A stretch of DNA of 64,000 bases from Paraburkholderia sp. BL21I4N1. Lineage in GTDB: Bacteria; Pseudomonadota; Gammaproteobacteria; Burkholderiales; Burkholderiaceae. The stretch lies in the NCBI RefSeq assembly GCF_002973525.1, contig NZ_PVEN01000011.1:186001-250000 (forward strand), given 5' to 3'. Positions 18,002 to 27,630 of this stretch are shown here, piece by piece. Every line of letters begins with the position of its first letter. Within the stretch, counting starts at the first letter, position 1. The notes under the pieces were generated by a model that saw nothing but the letters and a program-made list of their open reading frames with translations, did not search any database and had not been told where the DNA came from. The position numbers and the translations under genes are program-made.

Positions 18002-19785
18002 CACTCCACCCCACCCAGATAAGCTTCAAGCACGGCCGGGTCTTGCTGGACTTCCTGCGGCAAGCCTTCCGCGATCCGCGTGCCGAACTCCATCACCACC
18101 AGACGATCGGTGAGATTCATCACGAAATCCATGTCGTGCTCAACCAGCAGCACACTCATGCCCTCGGCCTTCAGCCGGCGCAGCAGATCCGCGAGTTGCA
18201 GCTTTTCCTGATATCGCAGACCGGCAGCCGGCTCGTCCAGCAGCAGCAAGGTCGGGTCGCAGCACAACGCCCGGGCGATTTCCAGAATGCGCTGCTGTCC
18301 CAATGCCAGGCTGCCCGCCTCTTCGTACATGTACTGCTCGAGCCCGACTCGGCGAATCTGGCGCGCGGCCTCCGCCATCAGACGCGCTTCTTCGGTGCCG
18401 TTCAGGCGTGCGATGCTGCGCCAGACACCAGCCTGGCCACGCAGATGAGCGCCGATCGCGACGTTCTCCAGCACCGTCATTCCCGGCAGCAGTTTGACGT
18501 GCTGGAACGTGCGCCCAATGCCGCGTTTGACGATTTCACGTGAACTCAACGAATCGATGCGCTCGCCGCGGAACGTAATCTCGCCGCTGGTGGCTTGCAG
18601 CACGCCGGTCACGAGATTGAACGTCGTCGATTTGCCGGCGCCGTTCGGACCGATCAAGCCGATGATCTGCCCTGCCTTGACCTCGAAGCTGACGTCGTTC
18701 ACCGCGACCAGACCGCCGAACTGCTTGCGTGCCTTGTTCACCGTCAACAGGTTTTCGCCTGCAGTCGGCTTGCTGCGCTGCGGCAACGGCTCCGCATGAT
18801 CCGCCAGATGCGCACGCGGACCGCGCGGGAAAAAGCGCGCGACGAATGGCCAGACGCCTTGTCGAGCGTATTGCAGCAGCAGCACCATCAGAATGCCGAA
18901 CACGATCACTTCGAAGTTGCCGTTCTCGCCGAGCAGTTTCGGCAGCAGGGTTTGCAGATAGTCCTGCAGCACGGTCAGGATCGCCGCGCCGAGCACCGCG
19001 CCCCAGACGTGCGACACGCCGCCGACCACCGCCATGAACAGAAACTCGATGCCGTGATTCAAACCGAACGGCGTCGGATTCACCGCGCGTTGCAGGTGGG
19101 CATATAGAAAGCCCGAGATCGACGCCAGCACGGCCGCGTAGACGAAGATCACCACGCGCATCCAAGCCGTGTTGACGCCCATCGCCTCGGCCATCATGCC
19201 GCCGCCGCGCAACGCGCGAATCGCCCGCCCCGGCCGACTATTAAGCAGGTTTTGAACAGAGATCACCGCGCCGAGCACGACGAGCCAAATCAGGTAATAG
19301 ATATGGCGACCGGACTCCAGGTTGATACCGAAAACGTTCAGCACCGGAATTCCGTTGATACCGTCGTATTTGCCGAGCATTTCCAGATTGCCGAACAGGT
19401 AGAACAGCGCCAGCCCCCACGCGATCGTGCCGAGCGGCAGAAAGTGCCCCGACAGGCGCATCGTCACCAAACCCAGCATCAGCGCGATCAGCGCCGTCAC
19501 CACCACGCCCGCGATCAGCGCGAGCCACGGCGAAACGCCATACGTGGTGGTCAGATAAGCGGTCGCATACGCGCCGATCCCGACGAACGCCGCCTGCCCG
19601 AAACTCGTCATGCCACCGATACCGGTCAGCAGCACGAGACCGATCGCGACGATCGAATACAGGCCGATGTAGTTGAGCAACGTCACCCAATACTCGGGCA
19701 CATGAATCGGGTGCGGCAAGACCGGCAACGCGAACAGCACCACGAGGAACAACCAGAAAAACTTGTTTTGCATGATCCGTTTCAT
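18001..19785 (-). CDS. Fused ABC permease-ATPase (LivM-LivG fusion)
   Basis: A 594-residue fusion. Residues 1-320 are a LivM-type permease with about 8-10 membrane helices (for example YSIVAIGLVLLTGIGGM and AVVGGVSHVWGAVLGAAIL). Residues 345-594 are a LivG-type ATPase with Walker A GPNGAGKST near 377, signature LALGQQRIL near 493 and Walker B LLLLDEPAAGL. GAGGAG precedes the ATG. The two domains are separate genes in the second liv cluster of this window. LivM-LivG fusions are known in proteobacteria. Confidence 0.92.
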   Translation of the reverse strand: MKRIMQNKFFWLFLVVLFALPVLPHPIHVPEYWVTLLNYIGLYSIVAIGLVLLTGIGGMTSFGQAAFVGIGAYATAYLTTTYGVSPWLALIAGVVVTALIALMLGLVTMRLSGHFLPLGTIAWGLALFYLFGNLEMLGKYDGINGIPVLNVFGINLESGRHIYYLIWLVVLGAVISVQNLLNSRPGRAIRALRGGGMMAEAMGVNTAWMRVVIFVYAAVLASISGFLYAHLQRAVNPTPFGLNHGIEFLFMAVVGGVSHVWGAVLGAAILTVLQDYLQTLLPKLLGENGNFEVIVFGILMVLLLQYARQGVWPFVARFFPRGPRAHLADHAEPLPQRSKPTAGENLLTVNKARKQFGGLVAVNDVSFEVKAGQIIGLIGPNGAGKSTTFNLVTGVLQATSGEITFRGERIDSLSSREIVKRGIGRTFQHVKLLPGMTVLENVAIGAHLRGQAGVWRSIARLNGTEEARLMAEAARQIRRVGLEQYMYEEAGSLALGQQRILEIARALCCDPTLLLLDEPAAGLRYQEKLQLADLLRRLKAEGMSVLLVEHDMDFVMNLTDRLVVMEFGTRIAEGLPQEVQQDPAVLEAYLGGVE

Positions 19786-19789
19786 CGTG

Positions 19790-20845
19790 TCACTCCTCGT
19801 CCTCTTCGCTGTGCGGGCTGGCCAGACTTCGCCAGAGCAGCACCGGGATAATCAGTGTGAACACGATCACTTCCTTATAAGCACTCGCCCAGAACGACGA
19901 ATACGACTCCAGCAGGCCGACCAGGATCGCGCCCGCAGCCGCCAGCGGATAGCTGACGAGTCCGCCGATAATCGCGCCCACGAAGCCCTTCAGACCCATC
20001 AGGAAGCCCGAGTCGTAGTAGATGGTGGTCAAGGGCGCAACGAGAATGCCGCACAGCGCGCCTAGCCCCGCAGCCAGCGTGAACGCGAGGCGCCCCGCCT
20101 GCGTCGTGCCGATGCCGACGAGCCGCGCGCCGAGCCGGTTCACCGAGGTCGCGCGCAAGGCCTTGCCCGAAATCGTGCGGTCAAAATACAGATACAGCCC
20201 ACCGATCAACACCGCCGCAGTGACGATCACCCACAAGCTTTGTTCGGAGATCGACAGGCTGCCGAGGTTGAACGTCGCGTCGGAAAACGCCGTGGTCCGC
20301 GAGCCTTCCGCGCCGAACATCACGAGCCCGACGCCGACCATCGCGAAGTGCACTGCCACCGCCACGATCAACAACAGCAACGTGCTCGCTTCCGCGATCG
20401 GCTCATAGGCCAGCCGGTAGACGAACGGCCCCATCGGAATCACGATCAGCAGCGTCAATGCGATCTGCGCGAGCATCGGCAGTGGATGCAGGAAAAGACC
20501 CTGCGTCAGCGCGTACACCGCGATCGGGAACAGCAGGTATTTGCTGACCAGCGTCACCAGCGCGCGCGCCGCGTGCCGACGTCGCTCGGCATGGCGCACG
20601 AGACCCGCGACTTCGACGACGAAACACGCCGCGCCCATCGCCATCAGCAGCCAGCAGGTGGCCGGAAATTTTTGTGTCTGCAACGCGGCGAGCGTGAGCG
20701 CGCCGTACGAAACAAACTCCCCCTGCGGGATAAAAATCACCCGCGTCACGGAGAACACCAGCACCAGCGCAAGCGCGAGCAGCGCGTAGATCGCGCCGGT
20801 GGTGATGCCGTCCTGCGCGAGGATCGCCGCAATTGATAGATCCAT
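19790..20845 (-). CDS. Branched-chain amino acid-type ABC permease (LivH-like)
   Basis: A 351-residue inner-membrane permease with TTGAIYALLALALVLVFSVT at the N-terminus and the conserved LGALCGILVAPLTTIYYDSG region. It is longer than E. coli LivH (308) because of an extra segment of about 60 residues after helix 2, containing the basic stretch RHAERRRHAARAL. Four bases separate its stop from the next gene. It follows the binding protein gene by about 200 bp. Confidence 0.9.
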   Translation of the reverse strand: MDLSIAAILAQDGITTGAIYALLALALVLVFSVTRVIFIPQGEFVSYGALTLAALQTQKFPATCWLLMAMGAACFVVEVAGLVRHAERRRHAARALVTLVSKYLLFPIAVYALTQGLFLHPLPMLAQIALTLLIVIPMGPFVYRLAYEPIAEASTLLLLIVAVAVHFAMVGVGLVMFGAEGSRTTAFSDATFNLGSLSISEQSLWVIVTAAVLIGGLYLYFDRTISGKALRATSVNRLGARLVGIGTTQAGRLAFTLAAGLGALCGILVAPLTTIYYDSGFLMGLKGFVGAIIGGLVSYPLAAAGAILVGLLESYSSFWASAYKEVIVFTLIIPVLLWRSLASPHSEEDEE

Positions 20846-21044
20846 ACTTCCTCATCCTGAAGCGTCGAAATCGAAACCGGGAAACAGTCGTGGCGGCGCC
20901 GTAGCGGCCGGCGACCTGCAAGTCAGAAAAGGCGACCGCCGCGCCGGGACACGGCGCGGCGGTCGATGCCATTCTCATCGACCAGAATGGCAATGCGGCG
21001 TCATACGCCGCACATTGCGCGAGAGGCGCGTACCGCTTTTGTTA

Positions 21045-22205
21045 TTAGTCGTTCTGCAGCTTCCACTTGCCGTCGACGATCTGCACGATCACGCGTGCAC
21101 GCTTGTCGAGGCCGTTGTGGTCGGTCGGCGTGGTGTTCATGATGCCGTGCGAGACCGGCAATTCCTTGATGTTTTCCAGCGCCCCGCGCAGTGCCACGCG
21201 GAATGCTTCCGTGCCCGGCTGAGCGGTCTTCAGCGCGACCGGAATCGCCGCTTGCAGCATCTGGCCGGCGTCCCATGCGTGACCGCCGAAGGTCGCCACC
21301 GAACCCGCGCCGTAGGCCTTCTCGTAAGCCGTCTTATACGCTTCCGACGACTTCTTTACCGGATTCGATTCGGGCAACTGATCCGCAACGAGAATCGGGC
21401 CGGCCGGCAGGAATTCGCCTTCGCAATCCTTGCCGCACACGCGCAGGAAGTCGTTATTCGCGACGCCGTGCGTCTGATAAACCTTGCCCTTGTAGCCGCG
21501 CTCCTTGAGCGTCTTGGCCGGCAGCGCCGACGGAGTGCCCGCGCCCGCGATCAGCACTGCGTCCGGGTTCGCGCCCATGGTCTTCAGCACCTGGCCCGTC
21601 ACCGACGCGTCGGTGCGGTTAAAGCGCTCGTTGGAGACGATCTTCAGATGGTGCGCGGCGGCGGCCGCCGTGAAGACGTTGTTCCAGCCGTCGCCGTACG
21701 CATCCGCGAAGCCGATGAAACCCACCGTCTTCACACCATGGCGTTCCATGTAGTCGGCAATGGCGTCGGCCATCAGGCTGTCGTTTTGCGGCGGTTTGAA
21801 GGCCCACGCGCGCTTCGCGTCCATTGGCGAAATGATCGCTGCCGACGCTGCCAGCGAGATCACCGGCGTCTTGCCTTCCGCAGCCGGGTCGAGCATGGCG
21901 AGCGAGTTCGGCGTGACGGTCGAGCCGATGATCGCGTCGACGTGGTCTTCGTCGATCAGCTTGCGCGTGTTCTGCACGGCTTTGCCGGTGTCGGATGCGT
22001 CATCCAGAACGATGTACTGCACCGTCTTGCCGCCGATCTCCTTCGGCAGCAGCGCAATCGTGTTCTTCTCCGGAATGCCGAGCGAAGCTGCCGGTCCGGT
22101 GGTAGACAGCGTCACGCCGATTTTCACCTGCGCAAACGCGGCGCCCGCGCCGCACATGAGCGCCATCGCGATCCCAGTGCGTACCCATTGCTTTGTCTTT
22201 TTCAT
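21045..22205 (-). CDS. Periplasmic binding protein of liv-type ABC transporter (copy A)
   Basis: A 386-residue Peripla_BP_6 protein with a Sec signal peptide ending near AFA in MCGAGAAFAQVKIGV. The family core is visible in GVTLSTTGPAASLGIPEKNT and VDAIIGSTVTPNSLAM; a small Cys pair occurs in RVCGKDCEG. The ATG at 22205 has GGAG seven bases upstream. It lies just before the livH-like gene and is by eye about 70% identical to the next gene upstream, so the pair is a tandem duplication. The ligand is unknown; amino acids or aromatic acids are usual. Confidence 0.9.
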   Translation of the reverse strand: MKKTKQWVRTGIAMALMCGAGAAFAQVKIGVTLSTTGPAASLGIPEKNTIALLPKEIGGKTVQYIVLDDASDTGKAVQNTRKLIDEDHVDAIIGSTVTPNSLAMLDPAAEGKTPVISLAASAAIISPMDAKRAWAFKPPQNDSLMADAIADYMERHGVKTVGFIGFADAYGDGWNNVFTAAAAAHHLKIVSNERFNRTDASVTGQVLKTMGANPDAVLIAGAGTPSALPAKTLKERGYKGKVYQTHGVANNDFLRVCGKDCEGEFLPAGPILVADQLPESNPVKKSSEAYKTAYEKAYGAGSVATFGGHAWDAGQMLQAAIPVALKTAQPGTEAFRVALRGALENIKELPVSHGIMNTTPTDHNGLDKRARVIVQIVDGKWKLQND

Positions 22206-22446
22206 TGCCAGTCTCCAAACGCTTTGAAGCGCGTATCTGTAATCCGGCTCGCGGGCCGGGTGTCTGAATCTAGTTATAGGGTTCGGGCATGCCAAGCATG
22301 GTTTTCCCTGCTCGACGCGAGTTGCCTTCACCGCGTTGGTGCCACTTCCCTGCTACGTGCCACGACTGCGGACTGCTGCGATTCCCAAACTGATTTTCTC
22401 GCGATCTTCGTCGCGATTTAGTGCTGCAATTTGCCGCGAGCAAAAC

Positions 22447-22460
22447 ACTAACATGTTAGT
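22447..22460. promoter_or_regulatory. Candidate operator palindrome
   Basis: Perfect 14-bp palindrome ACTAACATGTTAGT about 240 bp upstream of the copy A binding protein gene. Its role is inferred from symmetry and position only. Confidence 0.35.
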
Positions 22461-22581
22461 AGTATTGCGTTCTGCATCATCGACGGTCAAGCGGCTGCGG
22501 CCCAAATGCGGGTTTGTCCTGAAGCCACGACACCACACTTATTCACGCGACGTCGGGCGAATTCACGTGAAACGGCCAATA

Positions 22582-22612
22582 AAAAAGACGCGTCAACTGC
22601 ACGCGTCTTTTT
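22582..22612. terminator. Bidirectional rho-independent terminator
   Basis: Perfect 12-base-pair stem AAAAAGACGCGT/ACGCGTCTTTTT with a seven-base loop. On the minus strand it ends the copy B binding-protein transcript, whose stop is at 22643, so copy B is probably monocistronic. Confidence 0.88.
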
Positions 22613-22642
22613 GAATGGGGCTCCGTATCGCTTCGCCTTCGC

Positions 22643-23809
22643 TCAGTCGCCGGACAACTGCCACTTGCCGCCGACAATCTCCACCATCACGCGGGCCCGC
22701 TGGTCGAGGCCAGCGTGGTCGTTTGCGCTCATGTTGAAGATGCCGTGCGACGCGGGCATGTCTTTCGTGCTTTCAAGCGCTGCACGCAGCGCCTCGCGGA
22801 ACGCGGGCGTGCCCGGCTGCCCTTTCTTCAGCGCCAGCGGAATCGCGCGTTGCAGCAGCAAGCCGGCGTCCCACGCGTGGCCACCGAAGGTCGACACCGA
22901 GCCGACGCCGTAAGCGGTTTCATAGGCTCGCTTATAGGTCAGCGCGGTCTTCTTCGCCGGATTCGAATCAGGCAATTGATCGGCGACCAGCAACGGACCG
23001 GCGGGCAGATAGGTGCCTTCGCAATCTTTGCCGCACACGCGTAGGAAGTCGTTATTCGCGACGCCGTGCGTCTGATAGTACTTGCCCTTGTAGCCGCGTT
23101 CCTTGAAGGTTTTCTGCGGCAACGCGGCCGGCGTGCCCGCACCCGCGATCAACACCGCGTCGGGATTCTGCGACATGATCTTCAGCACCTGCCCGGTCAC
23201 CGATGCGTCGCTGCGCGCGAAGCGTTCGTTCGCGACGATCTTGATCCTGGCAAGCTCGGCGGCTTTGCCGAATTCCTTGAACCAGCTCTCGCCGTAAGCG
23301 TCAGAGAAGCCGATAAACGCGACCGTCTTCACGCCGTGATTCGACATGTGCTGCGCGATCGCGGTGGCCATCAGGATGTCGTTTTGCGGCGTCTTGAAGA
23401 CCCACGCGCGCTTGGCATCCATCGGCTCGACGATGCTTGCCGCGGCGGCCATGGAGATCATCGGCGTGGTGCTTTCGGCGGCGACGTCGATCATGGCGAG
23501 CGAGTTCGGTACCACGGTCGAGCCGATCAGCGCATCAACGTGGTCTTCGCTGGTCAGCTTGCGGGCGTTCTTGACCGCCTGGGTCGAGTCGGTCGCGTCG
23601 TCGAGCACGATGTAGTCGATTTTCTGGCCAGCTACCTCTTTAGGCAGCAGCGCGATCGTGTTTTTTTCCGGAATACCGAGCGACGCCGCCGGGCCTGTTG
23701 CCGATACCGTCACGCCGATTTTCACGTCCGCGAATGCAACCCCGCTCCATGCCGCGAATACCCCGGTGGCGACTAATGCCGCGCTTATCCAACGCAATGC
23801 CGACTTCAT
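22643..23809 (-). CDS. Periplasmic binding protein of liv-type ABC transporter (copy B)
   Basis: A 388-residue paralogue of copy A, with its own signal peptide (cleavage near AFADVKIGV). The same core motifs are present (GVTVSATGPAASLGIPEKNT, RVCGKDCEG). GAGGAG lies just before the ATG, a promoter is visible about 100 bp upstream and a terminator follows the stop, so it seems to be transcribed alone and to share the permease of the neighbouring operon. Different ligand range or regulation would explain keeping both copies. Confidence 0.9.
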   Translation of the reverse strand: MKSALRWISAALVATGVFAAWSGVAFADVKIGVTVSATGPAASLGIPEKNTIALLPKEVAGQKIDYIVLDDATDSTQAVKNARKLTSEDHVDALIGSTVVPNSLAMIDVAAESTTPMISMAAAASIVEPMDAKRAWVFKTPQNDILMATAIAQHMSNHGVKTVAFIGFSDAYGESWFKEFGKAAELARIKIVANERFARSDASVTGQVLKIMSQNPDAVLIAGAGTPAALPQKTFKERGYKGKYYQTHGVANNDFLRVCGKDCEGTYLPAGPLLVADQLPDSNPAKKTALTYKRAYETAYGVGSVSTFGGHAWDAGLLLQRAIPLALKKGQPGTPAFREALRAALESTKDMPASHGIFNMSANDHAGLDQRARVMVEIVGGKWQLSGD

Positions 23810-23903
23810 CCCGCTCCTCTGTCTACCCCGTTATTCATTTGAAGTTAAATACGCGAATGCCATTCCGCGGATTTAATCCCGACCCAGCGGTCGGTGAATA
23901 GCG

Positions 23904-23933
23904 AGTGTAGCGGAGCGCAGCCCAGCGCTGCAA
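23904..23933 (-). promoter_or_regulatory. Probable promoter of the copy B binding protein
   Basis: Minus strand TTGCAG (23933-23928), 18-base spacer, TACACT (23909-23904), about 95 bases before the ATG. Confidence 0.5.
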
Positions 23934-24037
23934 GCGTTTTGCAGGGAAACGGCGTGCGCAAATGGAATGACTCGGGGAATAAAAAAAGGGCCGGGAAGTT
24001 GGCATCAAAATGGTGTTGCGCCATTTCGAAAGTGCAA

Positions 24038-24075
24038 ATAAAAAGCGCTGTTGGATATCAATCCAACAGCGCTTT
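24038..24075 (-). terminator. Terminator of the second liv operon
   Basis: Perfect 15-base-pair stem AAAGCGCTGTTGGAT/ATCCAACAGCGCTTT with a four-base loop; on the minus strand it is followed by a T-rich run. It lies about 270 bp after the livM stop. Confidence 0.75.
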
Positions 24076-24341
24076 CGTCTGGGCACTGAGTGCCTCATTG
24101 TCTCCTCGTTCTCCACCTGCAAAATTCGTGGTGCATCAGAACTGCATGAAGATTAAACGAGCACATGGCGTACTACAACTAGCAATTACCCTAGTGGTGC
24201 ACTGCCGCACTGAATTGGGGCGCCTATGCGCGGGTTTGGCCGTGTGCGTCGAACGGGTGGCGGACTTCGGCGTTCACCTCGCCACATCAACCGCCGACGG
24301 ATTATATCGGATGCCGAATCAGTTGCGCAGATCAATCGGAA

Positions 24342-25316
24342 TCACGCGCGCAACGGCTTCACGCGCGCGACGATCTCGCCGACAATCCCGCGCCGGAACG
24401 CCAGCACGCACGCGATAAAAATCAGGCCCGTCACGATGGTGACCGACTCACCCAGCGAGCGGAACCAGTCGATACCCGTCGTCGACGCAAGCGCGGTGCC
24501 GATGTCGCCGAGACGATCCTCGAGCGCCACGATCACCGCCGCGCCGAGCAGCGGCCCAAACAGCGTGCCCATGCCACCGACCAGCGTCATCAGGATCACG
24601 AGGCCGGACATGGTCCAGTACGCGTCGCTCAAGGTTTCGAAGCCCTGCACCAGTACTTTCAGCGAACCCGCGAGACCCGCGAGACCCGCCGACAGAATGA
24701 AGGCGAGCAGCTTGAAGCGATCCGTGTCGTAGCCGAGCGAGATCGCGCGCGGTTCGTTTTCCTTGATCGCCACCAGCACCTGACCGAACGGCGAATGCAC
24801 GATCCGCACGATCAGCAGGAAGGCCAGCACCATCACCGCCAGGACGACGAAGTACAAGGTCACGTCGGACGAGAGATCCAGCAGGCCGAACAGCTTGCCG
24901 CGCGGCACGCCTTGCAGACCGTCCTCGCCATGCGTGAACGGCGCTTGCAGGAACACGAAGTAGACCATCTGCGCGAGCGCCAGCGTGACCATCGCGAAGT
25001 AGATGCCTTGCCGGCGAATCGCGAAGAGTCCCACCACGAAACCGAGCAAGGTTGCCGCCACCGTGCCCGCCAGCACGCCGAGTTCCGGCGAGAAGCCGAG
25101 CGTTTGCATCGCGTAGCCCGTCACGTAGCCCGCCGAGCCGAGGAACATCGCGTGGCCGAACGACAGCAGGCCGGTGTAGCCGATCAGCAGATTGAACGCT
25201 GCCGCGAACAGCGCGAAACACAGCACCTTCATCACGAACAGCGGATAGATGCCGAGCACCGGCACGGCGAGAAGCACGATCAGCAGCAGACCGTAGAGCA
25301 TTTTTCTCTGCATCAT
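24342..25316 (-). CDS. livM: Branched-chain amino acid ABC transporter permease LivM
   Basis: A 324-residue membrane protein with about 9 helices and the family signature FNLLIGYTGLLSFGHAMFLG near residue 40 and KENEPRAISLGYDTDRFKLL near 200. The start ATG overlaps the livH stop by four bases (ATGA); a second ATG directly follows. The open frame continues far upstream over livH, but that part is an antiparallel-frame shadow. It is the last gene of the order livG, livF, binding protein, livH, livM. Confidence 0.93.
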   Translation of the reverse strand: MMQRKMLYGLLLIVLLAVPVLGIYPLFVMKVLCFALFAAAFNLLIGYTGLLSFGHAMFLGSAGYVTGYAMQTLGFSPELGVLAGTVAATLLGFVVGLFAIRRQGIYFAMVTLALAQMVYFVFLQAPFTHGEDGLQGVPRGKLFGLLDLSSDVTLYFVVLAVMVLAFLLIVRIVHSPFGQVLVAIKENEPRAISLGYDTDRFKLLAFILSAGLAGLAGSLKVLVQGFETLSDAYWTMSGLVILMTLVGGMGTLFGPLLGAAVIVALEDRLGDIGTALASTTGIDWFRSLGESVTIVTGLIFIACVLAFRRGIVGEIVARVKPLRA

Positions 25317-26197
25317 TTTTCCTTGCCGAAGAGACCCGCCGGGCGCACCAGCAAGACGAGCGCCATGATCACGAAGACGACGGTCGCCGACGCTTCCGGG
25401 TAAAACACGCGCGTCAGCCCTTCGATCACGCCGAGCATCAGACCGGTGAGAATCGAGCCCATGATCGAGCCCATGCCGCCGATCACGACCACCGCGAACA
25501 CGGTGATGATCATCGGCTGCCCCATCAGCGGCGAAACCTGAATGACCGGCGCGGCGAGCACACCCGCGAACGCCGCCAGCGCAACGCCGAAGCCGTAAGT
25601 GAGCGTGATCATCAGCGGCACGTTGATGCCAAACGCTTCGACCAGCTTGGGGTTCTCCGTGCCCGCGCGCAGATAGGCGCCCAGGCGCGTCTTCTCGATC
25701 ACGAACCACGTCGCGAAACAGACCACGAGCGAGGCCACCACGACCCACGCGCGGTAATTCGGCAGGAACATGAAGCCGAGATTGGTAGCGCCGGAGAGTG
25801 CCGACGGCACGTCGTACGGTTGGCCGGACGAGCCGTAGATCGAATGGAACACGCCTTCCACCAGCAGCGTGAGCCCGAAGGTCAGCAACAGCCCATAAAG
25901 GTGATCGAGCTTGTAGAGCCAGCGCAGCATGGTGCGTTCGATCACGATACCGAACAGCCCCACGATCAGCGGGGAAAGCACCAGCATCACCCAGTACGGC
26001 AGGCCGAAATACGAAAAGCCCATCCACGCGAGCATTGCGCCGAGCATGAACAACGCGCCGTGCGCGAAGTTGATCACGTTGAGCAAGCCGAAGATCACCG
26101 CGAGCCCGAGACTCAGAATCGCGTAGAACGAGCCGTTCACGAGCCCCAGCAGCAGCTGGCTCAGCATCGCCGGTAGCGGAATGCCAAAGATTTCCAT
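25313..26197 (-). CDS. livH: Branched-chain amino acid ABC transporter permease LivH
   Basis: A 294-residue permease with the LivH signature LLGLVNGSFYAILSLGLAVI followed by FGLLNVINFAHGALFMLG, and TENPKLVEAFGINVPL further on. The ATG at 26197 has AAGG six bases upstream; the open frame extends 33 codons further but lacks family sequence. It overlaps livM by four bases and follows the binding-protein gene by 166 bp. Confidence 0.93.
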   Translation of the reverse strand: MEIFGIPLPAMLSQLLLGLVNGSFYAILSLGLAVIFGLLNVINFAHGALFMLGAMLAWMGFSYFGLPYWVMLVLSPLIVGLFGIVIERTMLRWLYKLDHLYGLLLTFGLTLLVEGVFHSIYGSSGQPYDVPSALSGATNLGFMFLPNYRAWVVVASLVVCFATWFVIEKTRLGAYLRAGTENPKLVEAFGINVPLMITLTYGFGVALAAFAGVLAAPVIQVSPLMGQPMIITVFAVVVIGGMGSIMGSILTGLMLGVIEGLTRVFYPEASATVVFVIMALVLLVRPAGLFGKEK

Positions 26198-26363
26198 TGA
26201 AGCCTTAACCCCTGAAGCTATCGCCAAGGTGAGATCGGTGACGCACGATCCGGCCGGCGCGCGATCGGCGGCAATAACGCCGAACGCGCGCGGCATGTGA
26301 AACGATTGACGGTCCGCGGAGAGCCGGCGACCCGACCCGCCGCATCAGGCCCTCAGCCCGCGC

Positions 26364-27578
26364 TTACTTCCACAACGCGCAGCGTGTTTGCGCCTTGGTC
26401 GTGAACGCCTGCTCGCCCGGGATCGTCGCCATGATCTTGTAGTAGTCCCACGGCTCTTTGGACTCGGCCGGCGTCTTCACCTGCATCAGGTACATGTCGT
26501 GGATCATGCTGCCGTCCTGACGGATGTAGCCCTTCGCGTAGAAGTCGTCGATCTTGGTCTTGCGCAGTTGCGCCATCACCTTGTCGGTGTCGGTCGAACC
26601 GACTGCCTTCACCGCGTTCAGGTACGTCATGGTCGCGGAGTAGTCGGCCGCCTGCAGGCTCGACGGCATCTTCTTCGTCTTCTCGAAGTAACGTTGCGCC
26701 CACTTGCGCGTGTTGGCGTCCTTGTTCCAGTACCAGCTATCCGTCAGCACCAGACCTTGCGTGGTTTCCAGACCGAGGCTGTGCACGTCGTCGATGAACA
26801 TCAGCAGCGCGGCCAGCTTCATTGTCTTGGTCAGGCCGAATTCCTTCGCGGCCTTGATCGAGTTGACCGTATCGCCCCCCGCATTCGCGAGGCCGAGAAT
26901 CTGCGCCTTCGATGCTTGCGCCTGCAACAGGAACGACGAGAAGTCGGACGCCGACAGCGGTGCGCGCACGGCGCCGAGTACCTGGCCGCCATTCGCCTTC
27001 ACCACGTCCGACGTCGCTTTTTCCAGCGCCTTGCCGAACGCGTAGTCGGCGGTCAGGAAGTACCACGTCTTGCCGCCCTGTTTCGTCACCGCCGAACCCG
27101 TGCCGTTGGCGAGCGCGGTGGTGTCGTACGCGTAGTGGATCGTGTACGGCGTGCATTGCTCGTTGGTCAGCGTATCGGCGCCCGCGCCGATGTTGATGTA
27201 GACCTTGTGCTTCTCGCCCGCGACCGTATTCATCGACAGGCCCGTTGCCGAGTTCGTGCCGCCAATCAGCATGTCGACGCCGTCGCGGTCGAACCACTCA
27301 CGCGCGCGCGATGCGGCGATGTCCGCCTTGTTCTGGTGATCCGCGTAGACCAGCGTGATCGGCTTGCCGTTGACCTTGCCGCCGAAGTCCGCGATCGCCA
27401 TCCGGATCGCTTCGAGTCCGCCCGGGCCATCGATATCCGCGTACAGTCCGGACAGATCGGTGATGTAGCCGATCTTCACCGCGTCGTCAGCCGCTTGCGC
27501 GCTGCCCATCGTCAGAGCGGCGCCGGCGGCGACCGCGAAGCAAAGGGTGGCGAGTCGCGCGAGTGGGTTCTTTTTCAT
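26364..27578 (-). CDS. Branched-chain amino acid-type ABC binding protein
   Basis: A 404-residue Peripla_BP_6 protein with a signal peptide (MKKNPLARLATLC ... SAQAADDAVKIGY). It is only distantly similar to the tandem pair at 21-24 kb. The region VDMLIGGTNSATGLSM and the C-terminal KTPAESKEPWDYYKI are of the type I recall for aromatic-acid or ABC-type solute proteins of Burkholderia, but the ligand is not clear. AGGAG lies six bases before the ATG at 27578. It sits inside the operon between livF and livH. Confidence 0.88.
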   Translation of the reverse strand: MKKNPLARLATLCFAVAAGAALTMGSAQAADDAVKIGYITDLSGLYADIDGPGGLEAIRMAIADFGGKVNGKPITLVYADHQNKADIAASRAREWFDRDGVDMLIGGTNSATGLSMNTVAGEKHKVYINIGAGADTLTNEQCTPYTIHYAYDTTALANGTGSAVTKQGGKTWYFLTADYAFGKALEKATSDVVKANGGQVLGAVRAPLSASDFSSFLLQAQASKAQILGLANAGGDTVNSIKAAKEFGLTKTMKLAALLMFIDDVHSLGLETTQGLVLTDSWYWNKDANTRKWAQRYFEKTKKMPSSLQAADYSATMTYLNAVKAVGSTDTDKVMAQLRKTKIDDFYAKGYIRQDGSMIHDMYLMQVKTPAESKEPWDYYKIMATIPGEQAFTTKAQTRCALWK

Positions 27579-27630
27579 TCCTGTCTCCTGTTTCTTCACT
27601 TGTGGTTATCAGAGGCAATCGGGCGGTTTT

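Larger units (their letters stand above)
22206..22642. other. Intergenic region between the tandem binding proteins
   Basis: A 437-bp spacer with a terminator at 22582-22612 and a perfect 14-bp palindrome ACTAACATGTTAGT at 22447-22460 that may be an operator for the copy A gene and its operon. A partial parS-like half site (TTCACGTGAAAC near 22563) differs from consensus at four positions and is not called. Confidence 0.5.
23810..24341. other. Intergenic region
   Basis: A 532-bp spacer between livM of the second cluster and the copy B binding protein. It contains the copy B promoter and a strong minus-strand terminator (24042-24075). Positions 24080-24341 show no convincing frame or motif. 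Confidence 0.5.

Noticed and set aside
18534..18549. Possible parS-like TTTCACGTGAA in the LivM-LivG gene
   Set aside because: Five mismatches outside the central 11 bases; likely chance.
22561..22576. Possible third parS (TTCACGTGAAAC)
   Set aside because: Four mismatches to the 16-bp consensus, only the core matches; weak or no ParB binding is expected.
24342..26027. Open frame suggesting a 561-residue LivM
   Set aside because: The first 237 codons lie over livH in another frame; livM family sequence begins at the ATG overlapping the livH stop.
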